DNA of 64,000 nt from Arthrobacter sp. B2a2-09. Its GTDB lineage: Bacteria > Actinomycetota > Actinomycetes > Actinomycetales > Micrococcaceae. The position numbers and the translations under genes were made by a program. The stretch is from the NCBI RefSeq assembly GCF_027587375.1, contig NZ_JAMXIC010000018.1:47766-111765 (forward strand). The letters are read 5' to 3'. The notes under the pieces are model-generated. The model had not been told where the DNA came from and searched no databases. It was given only the letters and a program-made list of their open reading frames with translations. Below, one piece after another: positions 8,116-15,511 of this stretch (within the stretch, counting starts at the first letter, position 1; the number at the start of each line of letters is the position of its first letter).

Positions 8116-9000
8116 ATGGAAAACCGCACCGGCCACTCTGCACAAAGCATCAGGGCCCAAAGCATCAGGCCCATCGAGGATTCGGTCCGCACCGACTTCA
8201 GCCAGGCCATGTCCTACGGGGGGTATCTGGACCTTGACCGCCTCCTCACTGCCCAGCACCCGTTGAGCACCCCGGAACACCATGACGAATTGCTGTTCAT
8301 CATCCAGCACCAGACCAGCGAACTGTGGCTCAAGCTCATCCTGCATGAACTGCTTGAAGCCCGCCGGCTCCTTGATGCGGACAACCTCGCCAAGGCCCTC
8401 AAATGCATCGCACGCGTCAAGGCGATCCAGCGGACCATGACCGAGCAGTGGTCTGTCCTGGGCACGCTCACTCCGCGCGAGTACTCCGAATTCCGGCGCT
8501 TCCTGGGCAGTTCGTCAGGTTTCCAGTCCCACCAGTACCGCGGCGTCGAGTTCCTGCTGGGCAACAAGAACCGCGACATGCTCCGGGTCTTCGAGAGCGA
8601 TCCGGCGGCGCACAGCCAGCTCAGCACCCTCCTGGAGGAGCCGACCCTCTACGACGCCTTCCTCGCTGTGTTGGCGCGGGCCGGCTATGCCGTTCCCGCC
8701 GACATCCTGGAACGTGACACGAGCGAACCGTGGACGTTCCAGAAGGACCTGGTCCCTGTCTTCCAGGAGATCTACGAATCGGAAGCCACGCCATGGGGTT
8801 TCTATGAGGCGTGCGAAGACCTCGTAGACATTGAGGACAACTTCCACGCCTGGCGCTTCCGCCACTTGCGTACGGTGCAACGAACTATCGGATTCAAGGT
8901 GGGCACGGGCGGCTCCTCAGGCGTCGACTTCCTCAAGCGGGCCCTTGACCTGACTTTCTTCCCGGAGCTCTACGCAGTCCGCACCGAGATCGGCAACTGA
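8116..9000 (+). CDS. kynA: tryptophan 2,3-dioxygenase
   Basis: A 294-residue heme enzyme converting L-tryptophan to N-formylkynurenine. Family motifs: MSYGGYLDLDRLL (~31-43), HDELLFIIQHQTSELWLKL (~55-73, His being the substrate/heme-pocket residue), SSGFQSHQYRGVEFLLGNK near 135 (Arg/Glu binding the amino acid), and a C-terminal FRHLRTVQRTIG with the proximal heme His, then GTGGSSGVDFLK. Length fits the bacterial family (about 280). The first ~20 residues carry a 15-bp duplication. The start at 8116 is supported by the -10 box 6 nt upstream. kynU follows 61 bp later. Kynurenine formamidase is not in the window. Confidence 0.95.
   Translation: MENRTGHSAQSIRAQSIRPIEDSVRTDFSQAMSYGGYLDLDRLLTAQHPLSTPEHHDELLFIIQHQTSELWLKLILHELLEARRLLDADNLAKALKCIARVKAIQRTMTEQWSVLGTLTPREYSEFRRFLGSSSGFQSHQYRGVEFLLGNKNRDMLRVFESDPAAHSQLSTLLEEPTLYDAFLAVLARAGYAVPADILERDTSEPWTFQKDLVPVFQEIYESEATPWGFYEACEDLVDIEDNFHAWRFRHLRTVQRTIGFKVGTGGSSGVDFLKRALDLTFFPELYAVRTEIGN
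8143..8172 (+). repeat. 15-bp tandem duplication in the kynA N-terminus
   Basis: Two adjacent 15-bp copies (8143-8157, 8158-8172) with two mismatches encode QSIRA-QSIRP, ahead of the conserved dioxygenase fold. Confidence 0.75.
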
Positions 9001-9061
9001 GCCCCCCAACGGCAAAAGCAACACTTCCAGCAACCGCAGTCGAATTTTCTTCAGGAGAGAC

Positions 9062-10300
9062 ATGAACAGCGCGCAGCAAACGCAACGGCCGACGTCGGCA
9101 GAACTCGACGCCGCCGATCCCCTCGCCGAGCAGCGTGAGGCCTTCTACTCCCCGGCGGATGGTCAGCTCACCGCTTACCTGGACGGGAACTCGCTCGGCC
9201 GGCCGCTCAAGGCGACGTCGGCGAAGCTGGCGTCATTCGTCCAGGACGCCTGGGGCAGCCGCCTCATCCGTGGCTGGGACGAACAGTGGATGGACGAGCC
9301 CACCGCGGTGGGCGACCGGATCGGCGTCGTCGCCCTGGGCGCGGCCGCTGGCCAGGTCACCGTGGGAGATTCCACTTCCGTGATGCTCTACAAGCTCATC
9401 CGGGCAGCGGTGGACGCGCAGCCGGGCCGCGACGAGATTGTGGTGGACCGGGACAACTTCCCCACGGACCGTTTCATCATCGAGGGCATCGCCGCGGAGA
9501 AGGGCGCCACCATCAAGTGGGTCGCCTCCAACCCGGCCAGCGGCGTCACGACCACGGACCTTGAGGGACTACTCGGCGAGCGGACCGCCGTCGTGGTGCT
9601 CAGCCACGTGGCTTACCGTTCCGGTTTCCTGGCGGATGCCGCGGCGATCACCGCGATGGTCAAGGAAGCCGGAGCGCTCATGCTCTGGGACCTGTGCCAC
9701 TCGGTAGGCTCGGTGCCCCTCGAACTGGACGCCTGGGGTGTGGACCTTGCTGTTGGCTGCACGTACAAGTACCTCAATGGCGGCCCGGGCTCCCCCGCGT
9801 TCGCCTACGTCAACGCTTCGCAGCAGGACCGTCTGCAACAGCCCATTTGGGGCTGGATGGGCGCCGACAACCCCTTCGGCATGACAGAGAGCTACAAACC
9901 GGCAAAAGGGATCCGAAGCTTCATCACCGGCACTCCCCCGGTGCTGGCCATGCAGCCGCTCAAGGACATGGTTGAGCTGATTGCCTCAGTGGGTATGGAT
10001 GCCGTGCGGGAGAAGTCCATCAAGCTCACGGAGTACGCAGCTGCCTTGGCTGAGGACATGTTGGTTCCCCTTGGCGTCGAGATTGTCAGTCCGCGCAACA
10101 CCGCAGAGCGTGGCTCGCACATCACAGTGGACCATCCCTTGTTCGCCGAGGTGACCCAGACTCTTTGGGAACGGGGTGTCATTCCCGATTTCCGTCCGCC
10201 GCACGGACTGCGGATCGGCCTCTCGCCGCTCAGCACCAGCTACGCGGAGGTCGAGCTGGGAGTGACCGCCATCCGGGACGCCCTCGCCGAACTCCTGTGA
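9062..10300 (+). CDS. kynU: kynureninase
   Basis: A 412-residue PLP enzyme that splits kynurenine (or 3-hydroxykynurenine) into anthranilate and alanine. Motifs: LDGNSLGRP near residue 39, GDSTSVMLYKL near 100 (phosphate binding), VVLSHVAYRSG near 177, LWDLCHSVGSVPLELDAW near 205 (PLP-ring Asp), the Schiff-base lysine in GCTYKYLNGGPGSPAF near 235, and GIRSFITGTPPVLAM near 280. Length is normal. SD AGGAGAG lies 4 nt before the ATG. It overlaps the regulator start (GTGA) and forms an operon with kynA for tryptophan breakdown to anthranilate. Confidence 0.95.
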   Translation: MNSAQQTQRPTSAELDAADPLAEQREAFYSPADGQLTAYLDGNSLGRPLKATSAKLASFVQDAWGSRLIRGWDEQWMDEPTAVGDRIGVVALGAAAGQVTVGDSTSVMLYKLIRAAVDAQPGRDEIVVDRDNFPTDRFIIEGIAAEKGATIKWVASNPASGVTTTDLEGLLGERTAVVVLSHVAYRSGFLADAAAITAMVKEAGALMLWDLCHSVGSVPLELDAWGVDLAVGCTYKYLNGGPGSPAFAYVNASQQDRLQQPIWGWMGADNPFGMTESYKPAKGIRSFITGTPPVLAMQPLKDMVELIASVGMDAVREKSIKLTEYAAALAEDMLVPLGVEIVSPRNTAERGSHITVDHPLFAEVTQTLWERGVIPDFRPPHGLRIGLSPLSTSYAEVELGVTAIRDALAELL

Positions 10301-11151
10301 GTGCTGTCCTTGACGACATGGACTCCCGGCCCGGGAGTACCACGTCGTTGCTACGCACGGTCATCGGCTTGTACCTGCGCGATGCCGGCGGATGGATGTC
10401 CACCAGGCACATCATCGCCCTCATGGAGGCCCTTGGGGTGACCGCGGCTGTCTCCCGGACGGCCTTGTCGCGGTTGAAGAAGAAGGAAATCGTCCGTCCG
10501 CAGCTGCGTCACGATGTTCCCGGCTTCGCCGTCACCGAGGGCGCCGCAGCGATGCTTGCCCGCGGCGACCGGCGGATATTCAACCCGCGCCTTATGTCCT
10601 CCGTGGACCGCTGGTGCCTCGTTTCGTTTTCCATTCCGGAAACGGAGCGGGAAAAACGGCACCAATTGCGGCGGCGATTGCACTGGATTGGCTGCGGCAC
10701 GGTGGCAGCAGGGCTGTGGATCTGCCCGGATTCGCTTCGCGAGGAAGTGGAGGAGATCCTGGAGGACCTGGAGCTGCGCGGCATGGCCACGGTGTTCGTC
10801 ACGGACACTCCCTCGGTCGGTGGCAGCCTCCGCGATGCCGCGTCCGCATGGTGGGACCTTGAGGCAGTGGCAGAACTGCATCGCGACTTCATCCGGCACA
10901 ATGGTTCCGCGGCCGACGACGGCGACCCGCGCTCCGCGTCCGACGACGGCAGCCCGCCTTCGGCCGGGACCTTCGCCCGTTATGTCCGATGCATCGACCG
11001 CTGGCGGATCATTCCGTATCTGGATCCGGGGCTGCCGGCGGAGTTCCTTCCCGAGGATTGGCCCGGCATGGCGGGAATCGCCTTGTTCGAGCGCATGGCG
11101 GCCGCGGCAAGGCCCAGCGCGGAATTCGTGCGGGCGACGTTGGAATCGTAG
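10297..11151 (+). CDS. PaaX-family transcriptional regulator
   Basis: A 284-residue protein with an N-terminal winged-helix region (WMSTRHIIALMEALG, then VSRTALSRLKKKEIV as likely recognition helix) and the PaaX central and C-terminal domains (ALxPRLMSSVDRWCLVSF-like segment, FARYVRCIDRWRIIPYLDPGLP, LPEDWPG). PaaX proteins repress aromatic-catabolic genes and respond to CoA-thioesters. Position behind kynA-kynU suggests it controls tryptophan/kynurenine catabolism, an inference from context. The GTG at 10297 overlaps the kynU stop as GTGA, suggesting coupled translation; an ATG at 10318 is the alternative. A low-complexity Asp/Ser-rich insert lies near residue 205. Confidence 0.85.
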   Translation: MSAVLDDMDSRPGSTTSLLRTVIGLYLRDAGGWMSTRHIIALMEALGVTAAVSRTALSRLKKKEIVRPQLRHDVPGFAVTEGAAAMLARGDRRIFNPRLMSSVDRWCLVSFSIPETEREKRHQLRRRLHWIGCGTVAAGLWICPDSLREEVEEILEDLELRGMATVFVTDTPSVGGSLRDAASAWWDLEAVAELHRDFIRHNGSAADDGDPRSASDDGSPPSAGTFARYVRCIDRWRIIPYLDPGLPAEFLPEDWPGMAGIALFERMAAAARPSAEFVRATLES

Positions 11152-11187
11152 GAGCGCAGAACACGTGATCACTCCAGGCACCAGGAG

Positions 11188-11193
11188 TAGTCT
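11188..11193 (+). promoter_or_regulatory. -10 box of the LolA-like/ABC operon
   Basis: TAGTCT ends 6 nt before the ATG at 11200, the same geometry as the kynA promoter. It predicts a transcript starting on the 13-codon leader ORF. No clear -35 box was seen. Confidence 0.4.
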
Positions 11194-11199
11194 GGAACC

Positions 11200-11241
11200 A
11201 TGAACTTCCCCGATGGTGGATGGTTCGCGAGGTTGCCATGA
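11200..11241 (+). CDS. putative 13-codon leader ORF
   Basis: ATG at 11200 opens MNFPDGGWFARLP and ends in TGA at 11239-11241, which overlaps the ATG of the LolA-like gene as ATGA. With TAGTCT 6 nt upstream it fits a leaderless short upstream ORF translationally coupled to the gene behind it. Nothing in the peptide suggests a function of its own (no run of one amino acid as in attenuators). It could be chance. Confidence 0.35.
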   Translation: MNFPDGGWFARLP

Positions 11242-12323
11242 CCCGCGTCTGGTTGCGTTGGTTGCCGGCCGCGCTGGTTCCGGTAGCCCTTGCTGCGGCA
11301 GCCCTGGCTGGTTCCTACCAGGCAGGAGCTGCGACGAGCCTGCCGCATAAGACGGCCGAGGAAGTCATCGCGATGATCGGCCGCGCCGACGTCCACGCTT
11401 TGTCCGGGACCCTTCAACAAAGTTCCGAACTGGGACTCCCCCAGCTCCCCTCTGTTGGACCAACTGCAACCCAGGGTCCCGCGTCAGTCATCGAGCTTTT
11501 GAGCGGTTCACACACGACCCGGGTCTACATGAACGGCCCCGCCCAAGCCAGGTTCCAAGTGATGGACATGCTCGCCGAGCGGGACCTCGTCCGCAATGGC
11601 AACGATCTCTGGCTCTACAACTCGGCCGACAACAGTGCGGCGCACATGACGATGCCCGCTGAGCCAGCCCGCGCACCGGCCCCGCGCGCGACACCGACTC
11701 CAGGAGTAATCACGCCTGACGTCGTCGCGCAACACTTCCTCGCAGCCGTCGGGCCCACCACGGACGTAACGGTGGGCGACGGAACCACGGTGGCCGGCCG
11801 CACGGCCTACCAATTGGTGATCAAACCGCGCAGTACCGGCACGCTCGTCGATTCGGTGACAATCGCCGTTGACTCCGCCTCTGGCCTGCCGCTCGGCGTC
11901 GATGTGCGGGCGCGCGGGCAGGCCGCAGCGGCCTTTTCGCTCGCATTCACGGACCTGAGCTTGACGACGCCCGACGCCGCGTTGTTCAGTTTCACTCCGC
12001 CCCGCGGTGCCGCCGTGGAAGAAAAGGCAACTCCGCAGCTGCGTGCCCTACCCGGTAAGACCGGCCAGGGACCGCAAGCCAAGGCAACAGCCAGCCGGCC
12101 AACGATCACAGGCAGCGGCTGGGACGCAGTGATCAGCCTGTCCACGGGCACGGTGCCCACAGATGTCCGCTCGGCTCCGTTGTTGGCCCAACTCACGCAG
12201 CCGGTCCCGGGTGGCCGCGCGCTGACAACCAGCCTGGTAACTGTTTTGATGCTCGACGACGGCCGCGTCTTCGCGGGAATGGTGCCACTTGAGCGGTTGC
12301 AGGCCGCAGCCGCCGCCCAATGA
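11238..12323 (+). CDS. LolA/RseB-like secreted protein
   Basis: A 361-residue exported protein: signal peptide MTRVWLRWLPAALVPVALA with likely cleavage near the AGA segment (~30), then a region resembling the LolA/RseB-like fold (VIELLSGSHTTRVYMNGP, VMDMLAERDLVRNGNDLWLYNS, TVAGRTAYQLVIKPRS, VTIAVDSASGLPLGVDV). Actinobacterial proteins of this type are usually annotated outer-membrane lipoprotein carrier-like or sigma-regulatory; the ligand is unknown. Start chosen at 11238 (GAGG 5 nt upstream, ATGA overlap with the leader ORF). Its stop overlaps the ABC ATPase start (ATGA), so the three genes up to 14192 are one operon and the protein probably works with the exporter. Confidence 0.75.
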   Translation: MTRVWLRWLPAALVPVALAAAALAGSYQAGAATSLPHKTAEEVIAMIGRADVHALSGTLQQSSELGLPQLPSVGPTATQGPASVIELLSGSHTTRVYMNGPAQARFQVMDMLAERDLVRNGNDLWLYNSADNSAAHMTMPAEPARAPAPRATPTPGVITPDVVAQHFLAAVGPTTDVTVGDGTTVAGRTAYQLVIKPRSTGTLVDSVTIAVDSASGLPLGVDVRARGQAAAAFSLAFTDLSLTTPDAALFSFTPPRGAAVEEKATPQLRALPGKTGQGPQAKATASRPTITGSGWDAVISLSTGTVPTDVRSAPLLAQLTQPVPGGRALTTSLVTVLMLDDGRVFAGMVPLERLQAAAAAQ

Positions 12324-13306
12324 CGGAGGCATCCCCGCCGGCTGAACTGGCGATAGAGACGCAAGGCCTCAGCAAGCGCTTCGGCCACCGGGCCGCCGTC
12401 GACGGCATCGACCTGGCAGTTCCCCGCGGTTCAGTCTTTGGCTTCCTCGGTCCAAATGGCTCCGGCAAGACCACTACTATCCGGTTACTGCTCGGCTTGG
12501 CGGCCGCCACGCACGGCCACATCCGGGTTCTTGGCGGCGAAATGCCGCGCCAACTGGCAACAGTCCTGCCCAATGTGGGCTCACTCGTGGAAGGCCCCGC
12601 CTTCTACCCTTTCCTGTCCGGGGCAGCGAACCTTCGGCGATTGGACAGCGCCGATCTTCATGCCTCCCCGCGAACCCGGGCCGCACGCGTGGATGAAGCA
12701 CTCGAGAGGGTGGGGTTGTCCCATGCCGCAGGCAAAAAGGTCCGCGCCTATTCCCTCGGGATGAAGCAGCGGCTGGGCATTGCGCATGCCCTGCTGCGGC
12801 CGAGGGAACTGCTTGTCCTGGACGAACCCACCAACGGCCTGGACCCGCAAGGTACCCGGGAGGTGCGCAGCCTGGTCCGCTCACTGTCGGCCGGGGGCAC
12901 CACCGTGTTCGTTTCCAGCCATCTCCTCGCGGAAGTGGAGCAGATGTGCACCCACGTGGGCGTCATGAGCGTGGGGAAGCTCGTGGCGCAAGGAACCCTG
13001 CACGAACTGCGCGCCGCGGGAAAAGCCACGATCCGTCTCCACACGCCCGATATTGAGGCCGCGGTCCGCGTCCTCTCCAGGCTGGGCTTGCAGTCGGAAC
13101 TGTCTGCTCCGCCGCCCGGCTCGTACGGTCCGGATGGCCAGAGCCTCGTCAGTACCGGTCCGCCGGGGCACGAGGTGGCTCCCGAGACGATTGTGGCGGC
13201 CCTGGTATCGGATGGCGTCCGGGTCCGGGGCTTTGGCGTGGAGGACGCAAGCCTGGAGGAGCGCTTCGTCTCCCTCACCGGAGAGGGGTTCGACATTGCC
13301 GGCTGA
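12320..13306 (+). CDS. ABC transporter ATP-binding protein (exporter type)
   Basis: A 328-residue nucleotide-binding subunit: Walker A GPNGSGKTTT (~45), Q-loop in NVGSLVEGPAF, signature YSLGMKQRLGIA (~140), Walker B LLVLDEPTNGLDP (~163), H-loop FVSSHLL. The ~80-residue C-terminal extension is usual for the CcmA/drug-exporter branch (ABC-2 type). The start overlaps the preceding stop (ATGA). The permease begins 16 bp downstream. The substrate cannot be read from the sequence; pairing with a LolA-like lipid-binding protein hints at a lipid or hydrophobic compound. Confidence 0.93.
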   Translation: MTEASPPAELAIETQGLSKRFGHRAAVDGIDLAVPRGSVFGFLGPNGSGKTTTIRLLLGLAAATHGHIRVLGGEMPRQLATVLPNVGSLVEGPAFYPFLSGAANLRRLDSADLHASPRTRAARVDEALERVGLSHAAGKKVRAYSLGMKQRLGIAHALLRPRELLVLDEPTNGLDPQGTREVRSLVRSLSAGGTTVFVSSHLLAEVEQMCTHVGVMSVGKLVAQGTLHELRAAGKATIRLHTPDIEAAVRVLSRLGLQSELSAPPPGSYGPDGQSLVSTGPPGHEVAPETIVAALVSDGVRVRGFGVEDASLEERFVSLTGEGFDIAG

Positions 13307-13322
13307 ACGCGGAACCGAAGCC

Positions 13323-14192
13323 ATGGATGCCGCGCCCGGCCCGCCCGGCGTCTCACCGGCAAGCGCCCTGCCATCAAGCTCGTGGTCACTCATGGCTTCG
13401 GAGCTCTCTGTGCTGTTCCGGCGGCTGCGGACGTGGGCCATGCTGCTGGCGCTCGCAGCGATTCCAATCCTTATTGCCGCGGCGGTCAAGCTGAGCTCGC
13501 ATCCCGTGGCCCCGGGGCGGGGTCCGCCTTTCCTGGACCGGATCACCCAAAACGGGCTTTTCGTCGGCGTCACGGCCATGGTCGTCTCCGTGCCCTTGTT
13601 CCTTCCCCTCACGGTCGGGGTGGTGGCGGGGGACACGATTGCCGGCGAAGCGAACCTGGGCACGCTCAGGTACTTGCTCGTCGCCCCGGCGGGACGCGTC
13701 CGCCTCTTGTTGATCAAATACGCGGCCGCCGCGGCGTTCTGCCTGGCAGCGACCCTTACGGTGGCCGCCGCCGGCGCGCTGGCCGGCGTCGCACTCTTCC
13801 CCGTGGGCCCGGTGATCCTGCTGTCCGGCGACACTATCGGCGTCGGCGAATCCGCGGTGCGTTCCCTGCTGATTGCCGCGTACATCGCTGTGTCGCTTTT
13901 GGGGCTGTCCGCTATCGGGCTGGCAATTTCCACCTTTACGGACGTCCCTGTCGGCGCCATGGCTGCAACCATCGTGTTGTCCGTCGTGTCGCAAGTGGCC
14001 GACAACCTACCGCAACTTGAGTGGCTGCACCCCTGGCTGTTCAGCCATTACTGGTTAGGCTTCGCCGATCTCTTGCGCCAACCCATCTCCTGGACGAGCT
14101 TCAGCGACAATGCCCTGCTGCAGGCGGGCTATATCGTGGCCGCCGGCGCGTTGGCTTATGGCAAGTTCACCAGCAAGGATGTCCTGTCCTGA
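13323..14192 (+). CDS. ABC transporter permease (ABC-2 type)
   Basis: A 289-residue membrane protein with about six hydrophobic segments: TWAMLLALAAIPILIAAAV (~40), an extracytoplasmic loop, LFVGVTAMVVSVPLFLPLTVG, YAAAAAFCLAATLTVAAAGAL, LLIAAYIAVSLLGLSAIGLAI, AAGALAYGKF and others. GDTIAGEANLGTLRYLLVAPAGR is the cytoplasmic coupling segment common to ABC-2 permeases. An ATG at 13323 was used; no strong SD, probably translated by coupling from the ATPase gene. It is the membrane partner of the ATPase. Confidence 0.88.
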   Translation: MDAAPGPPGVSPASALPSSSWSLMASELSVLFRRLRTWAMLLALAAIPILIAAAVKLSSHPVAPGRGPPFLDRITQNGLFVGVTAMVVSVPLFLPLTVGVVAGDTIAGEANLGTLRYLLVAPAGRVRLLLIKYAAAAAFCLAATLTVAAAGALAGVALFPVGPVILLSGDTIGVGESAVRSLLIAAYIAVSLLGLSAIGLAISTFTDVPVGAMAATIVLSVVSQVADNLPQLEWLHPWLFSHYWLGFADLLRQPISWTSFSDNALLQAGYIVAAGALAYGKFTSKDVLS

Positions 14193-14207
14193 AGTACGGC
14201 CGGCCCG

Positions 14208-14213
14208 TAAGCT
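14208..14213 (+). promoter_or_regulatory. -10 box for the YciO-like gene, leaderless type
   Basis: TAAGCT ends 6 nt before the ATG at 14220 and there is no SD. It suggests a separate leaderless transcript within an otherwise closely packed gene row. The -35 region is weak. Confidence 0.45.
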
Positions 14214-14219
14214 CGTGGC

Positions 14220-14840
14220 ATGGCAAGATTCTTCGATGTTCACCCGCAGGACCCCCAACCACGCGCAATTGCCCAGGTGGTGAATATCCTCCAGTCCGGC
14301 GGGCTGATCGCCTACCCCACCGATTCCTGCTACGCACTCGGCGCGCAAATCGGCAACAGGGAAGCCCTGGATCGGATCCGCTCGATCCGCCAGCTCGACG
14401 GCAAACACCATTTCACCTTGGTCTGCAAGGACTTCGCGCAACTCGGGCAGTTCGTCATGATCGACAACGATGTGTTCCGAAGCATCAAGGCCGTCACGCC
14501 GGGAAGCTACACGTTCATCTTGCCCGCCACGAAGGAAGTGCCGCGCCGGCTCCTGCACCCCAAGAAAAAGACGGTAGGCGTACGGATTCCGGACCATACT
14601 TTTGTCCAGGCCCTGCTGGCCGAACTGGGCGAACCGCTCCTTTCCAGCACTTTGCTGCTCCCCGACGAGGAGGAGCCCTTGACCCAAGGCTGGGAAATCA
14701 AGGAACGCTTGGACAACCTGGTGGAAGCCGTCATCGAATCGGGGGACACCGGCGCAGAGCCTACTACCGTGGTGGACTTCTCAAGCGGCACGGCCGAAGT
14801 TGTCAGGCGCGGCACCGGCGATCCCTCCCGATTCGAGTAA
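14220..14840 (+). CDS. YciO/YrdC/Sua5-family protein (threonylcarbamoyl-AMP synthase-like)
   Basis: A 206-residue YrdC-fold protein: GGLIAYPTDSCYALGAQIG near residue 30, RIRSIRQLDGKHHFTLVCKD near 55, VTPGSYTFILPATKEVPRRLLHPKKKTVGVRIPDH near 100. The KRxR/SxN logic of threonylcarbamoyl-AMP synthases is only partly kept; the wording resembles YciO, a paralogue of TsaC with uncertain cellular role. It lacks the C-terminal Sua5 domain. The gene following it starts 2 bp after the stop. Confidence 0.85.
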   Translation: MARFFDVHPQDPQPRAIAQVVNILQSGGLIAYPTDSCYALGAQIGNREALDRIRSIRQLDGKHHFTLVCKDFAQLGQFVMIDNDVFRSIKAVTPGSYTFILPATKEVPRRLLHPKKKTVGVRIPDHTFVQALLAELGEPLLSSTLLLPDEEEPLTQGWEIKERLDNLVEAVIESGDTGAEPTTVVDFSSGTAEVVRRGTGDPSRFE

Positions 14841-14842
14841 GA

Positions 14843-15508
14843 ATGTCAGCCACCGAATCCCGTGTCACGATCGACGTCGACGGTACATCCGTCTCCGGTA
14901 TCTACGCCCGCCCGGACAAACCGCTCGCGACCCTCGTTCTCGCCCACGGAGCCGGGGCAGGCATGGAGCATCCGTTCCTGGGCGGCCTCGCGCACGCGCT
15001 GAACGACGACGGCGTCGCGACCCTGCGCTTCAACTTCCCCTACCGGGAAGCCGGCAAGAGGTTCCCCGATCGGCCGCCTGCGGCGATCGCGGCATGGAAG
15101 GCCGTCATGGAGGTAGCGGCGTCCCGCTCAGAGGGCGAACCGCTGTGGGCAGCCGGCAAGTCCTTCGGCGGCCGCATGGCGTCGATGGCAGTCGCCGAAG
15201 GCATGCCCGCGGCGGGGCTCGTCTACCTCGGCTACCCGCTGCACCCGCCGGGAAAACCGGAGAAGCTCCGCGATGAACACCTCTACGGGCTCACGCTGCC
15301 GATGCTCTTCCTGCAGGGCACCCGCGATACTTTCGCGACGCCCGAACTCCTCGAAAACGTGGCGGCCCGGATCGGACCCACCGCCACCATCGAGTGGTGG
15401 GACGGCGGCGACCACTCCTTTGAACGCGTGGGAGTCAAGAAGAATGCAGCGGACACCGGAGCGTCGCTGGCGGCCCCGGTATCAGCATTCCTTCGCAAGA
15501 ACGGCTGA
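14843..15508 (+). CDS. alpha/beta hydrolase (Tex30/KANL3-like)
   Basis: A 221-residue alpha/beta-hydrolase: LAHGAGAGMEHPFLGGLA near 32, RFNFPYREAGKRFPDRPP near 65, nucleophile elbow AGKSFGGRMAS with Ser near residue 107, LFLQGTRDTFATPE (acid Asp) near 157, and GGDHSFE with the catalytic His near 190. Compact size and the PYREAG segment match the Tex30/dienelactone-hydrolase-like group; the substrate is unknown. Start ATG at 14843, 2 bp after the YciO stop. It converges with the EF-G-like gene with only 3 bp between stops and no terminator visible. Confidence 0.85.
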   Translation: MSATESRVTIDVDGTSVSGIYARPDKPLATLVLAHGAGAGMEHPFLGGLAHALNDDGVATLRFNFPYREAGKRFPDRPPAAIAAWKAVMEVAASRSEGEPLWAAGKSFGGRMASMAVAEGMPAAGLVYLGYPLHPPGKPEKLRDEHLYGLTLPMLFLQGTRDTFATPELLENVAARIGPTATIEWWDGGDHSFERVGVKKNAADTGASLAAPVSAFLRKNG

Positions 15509-15511
15509 GTC

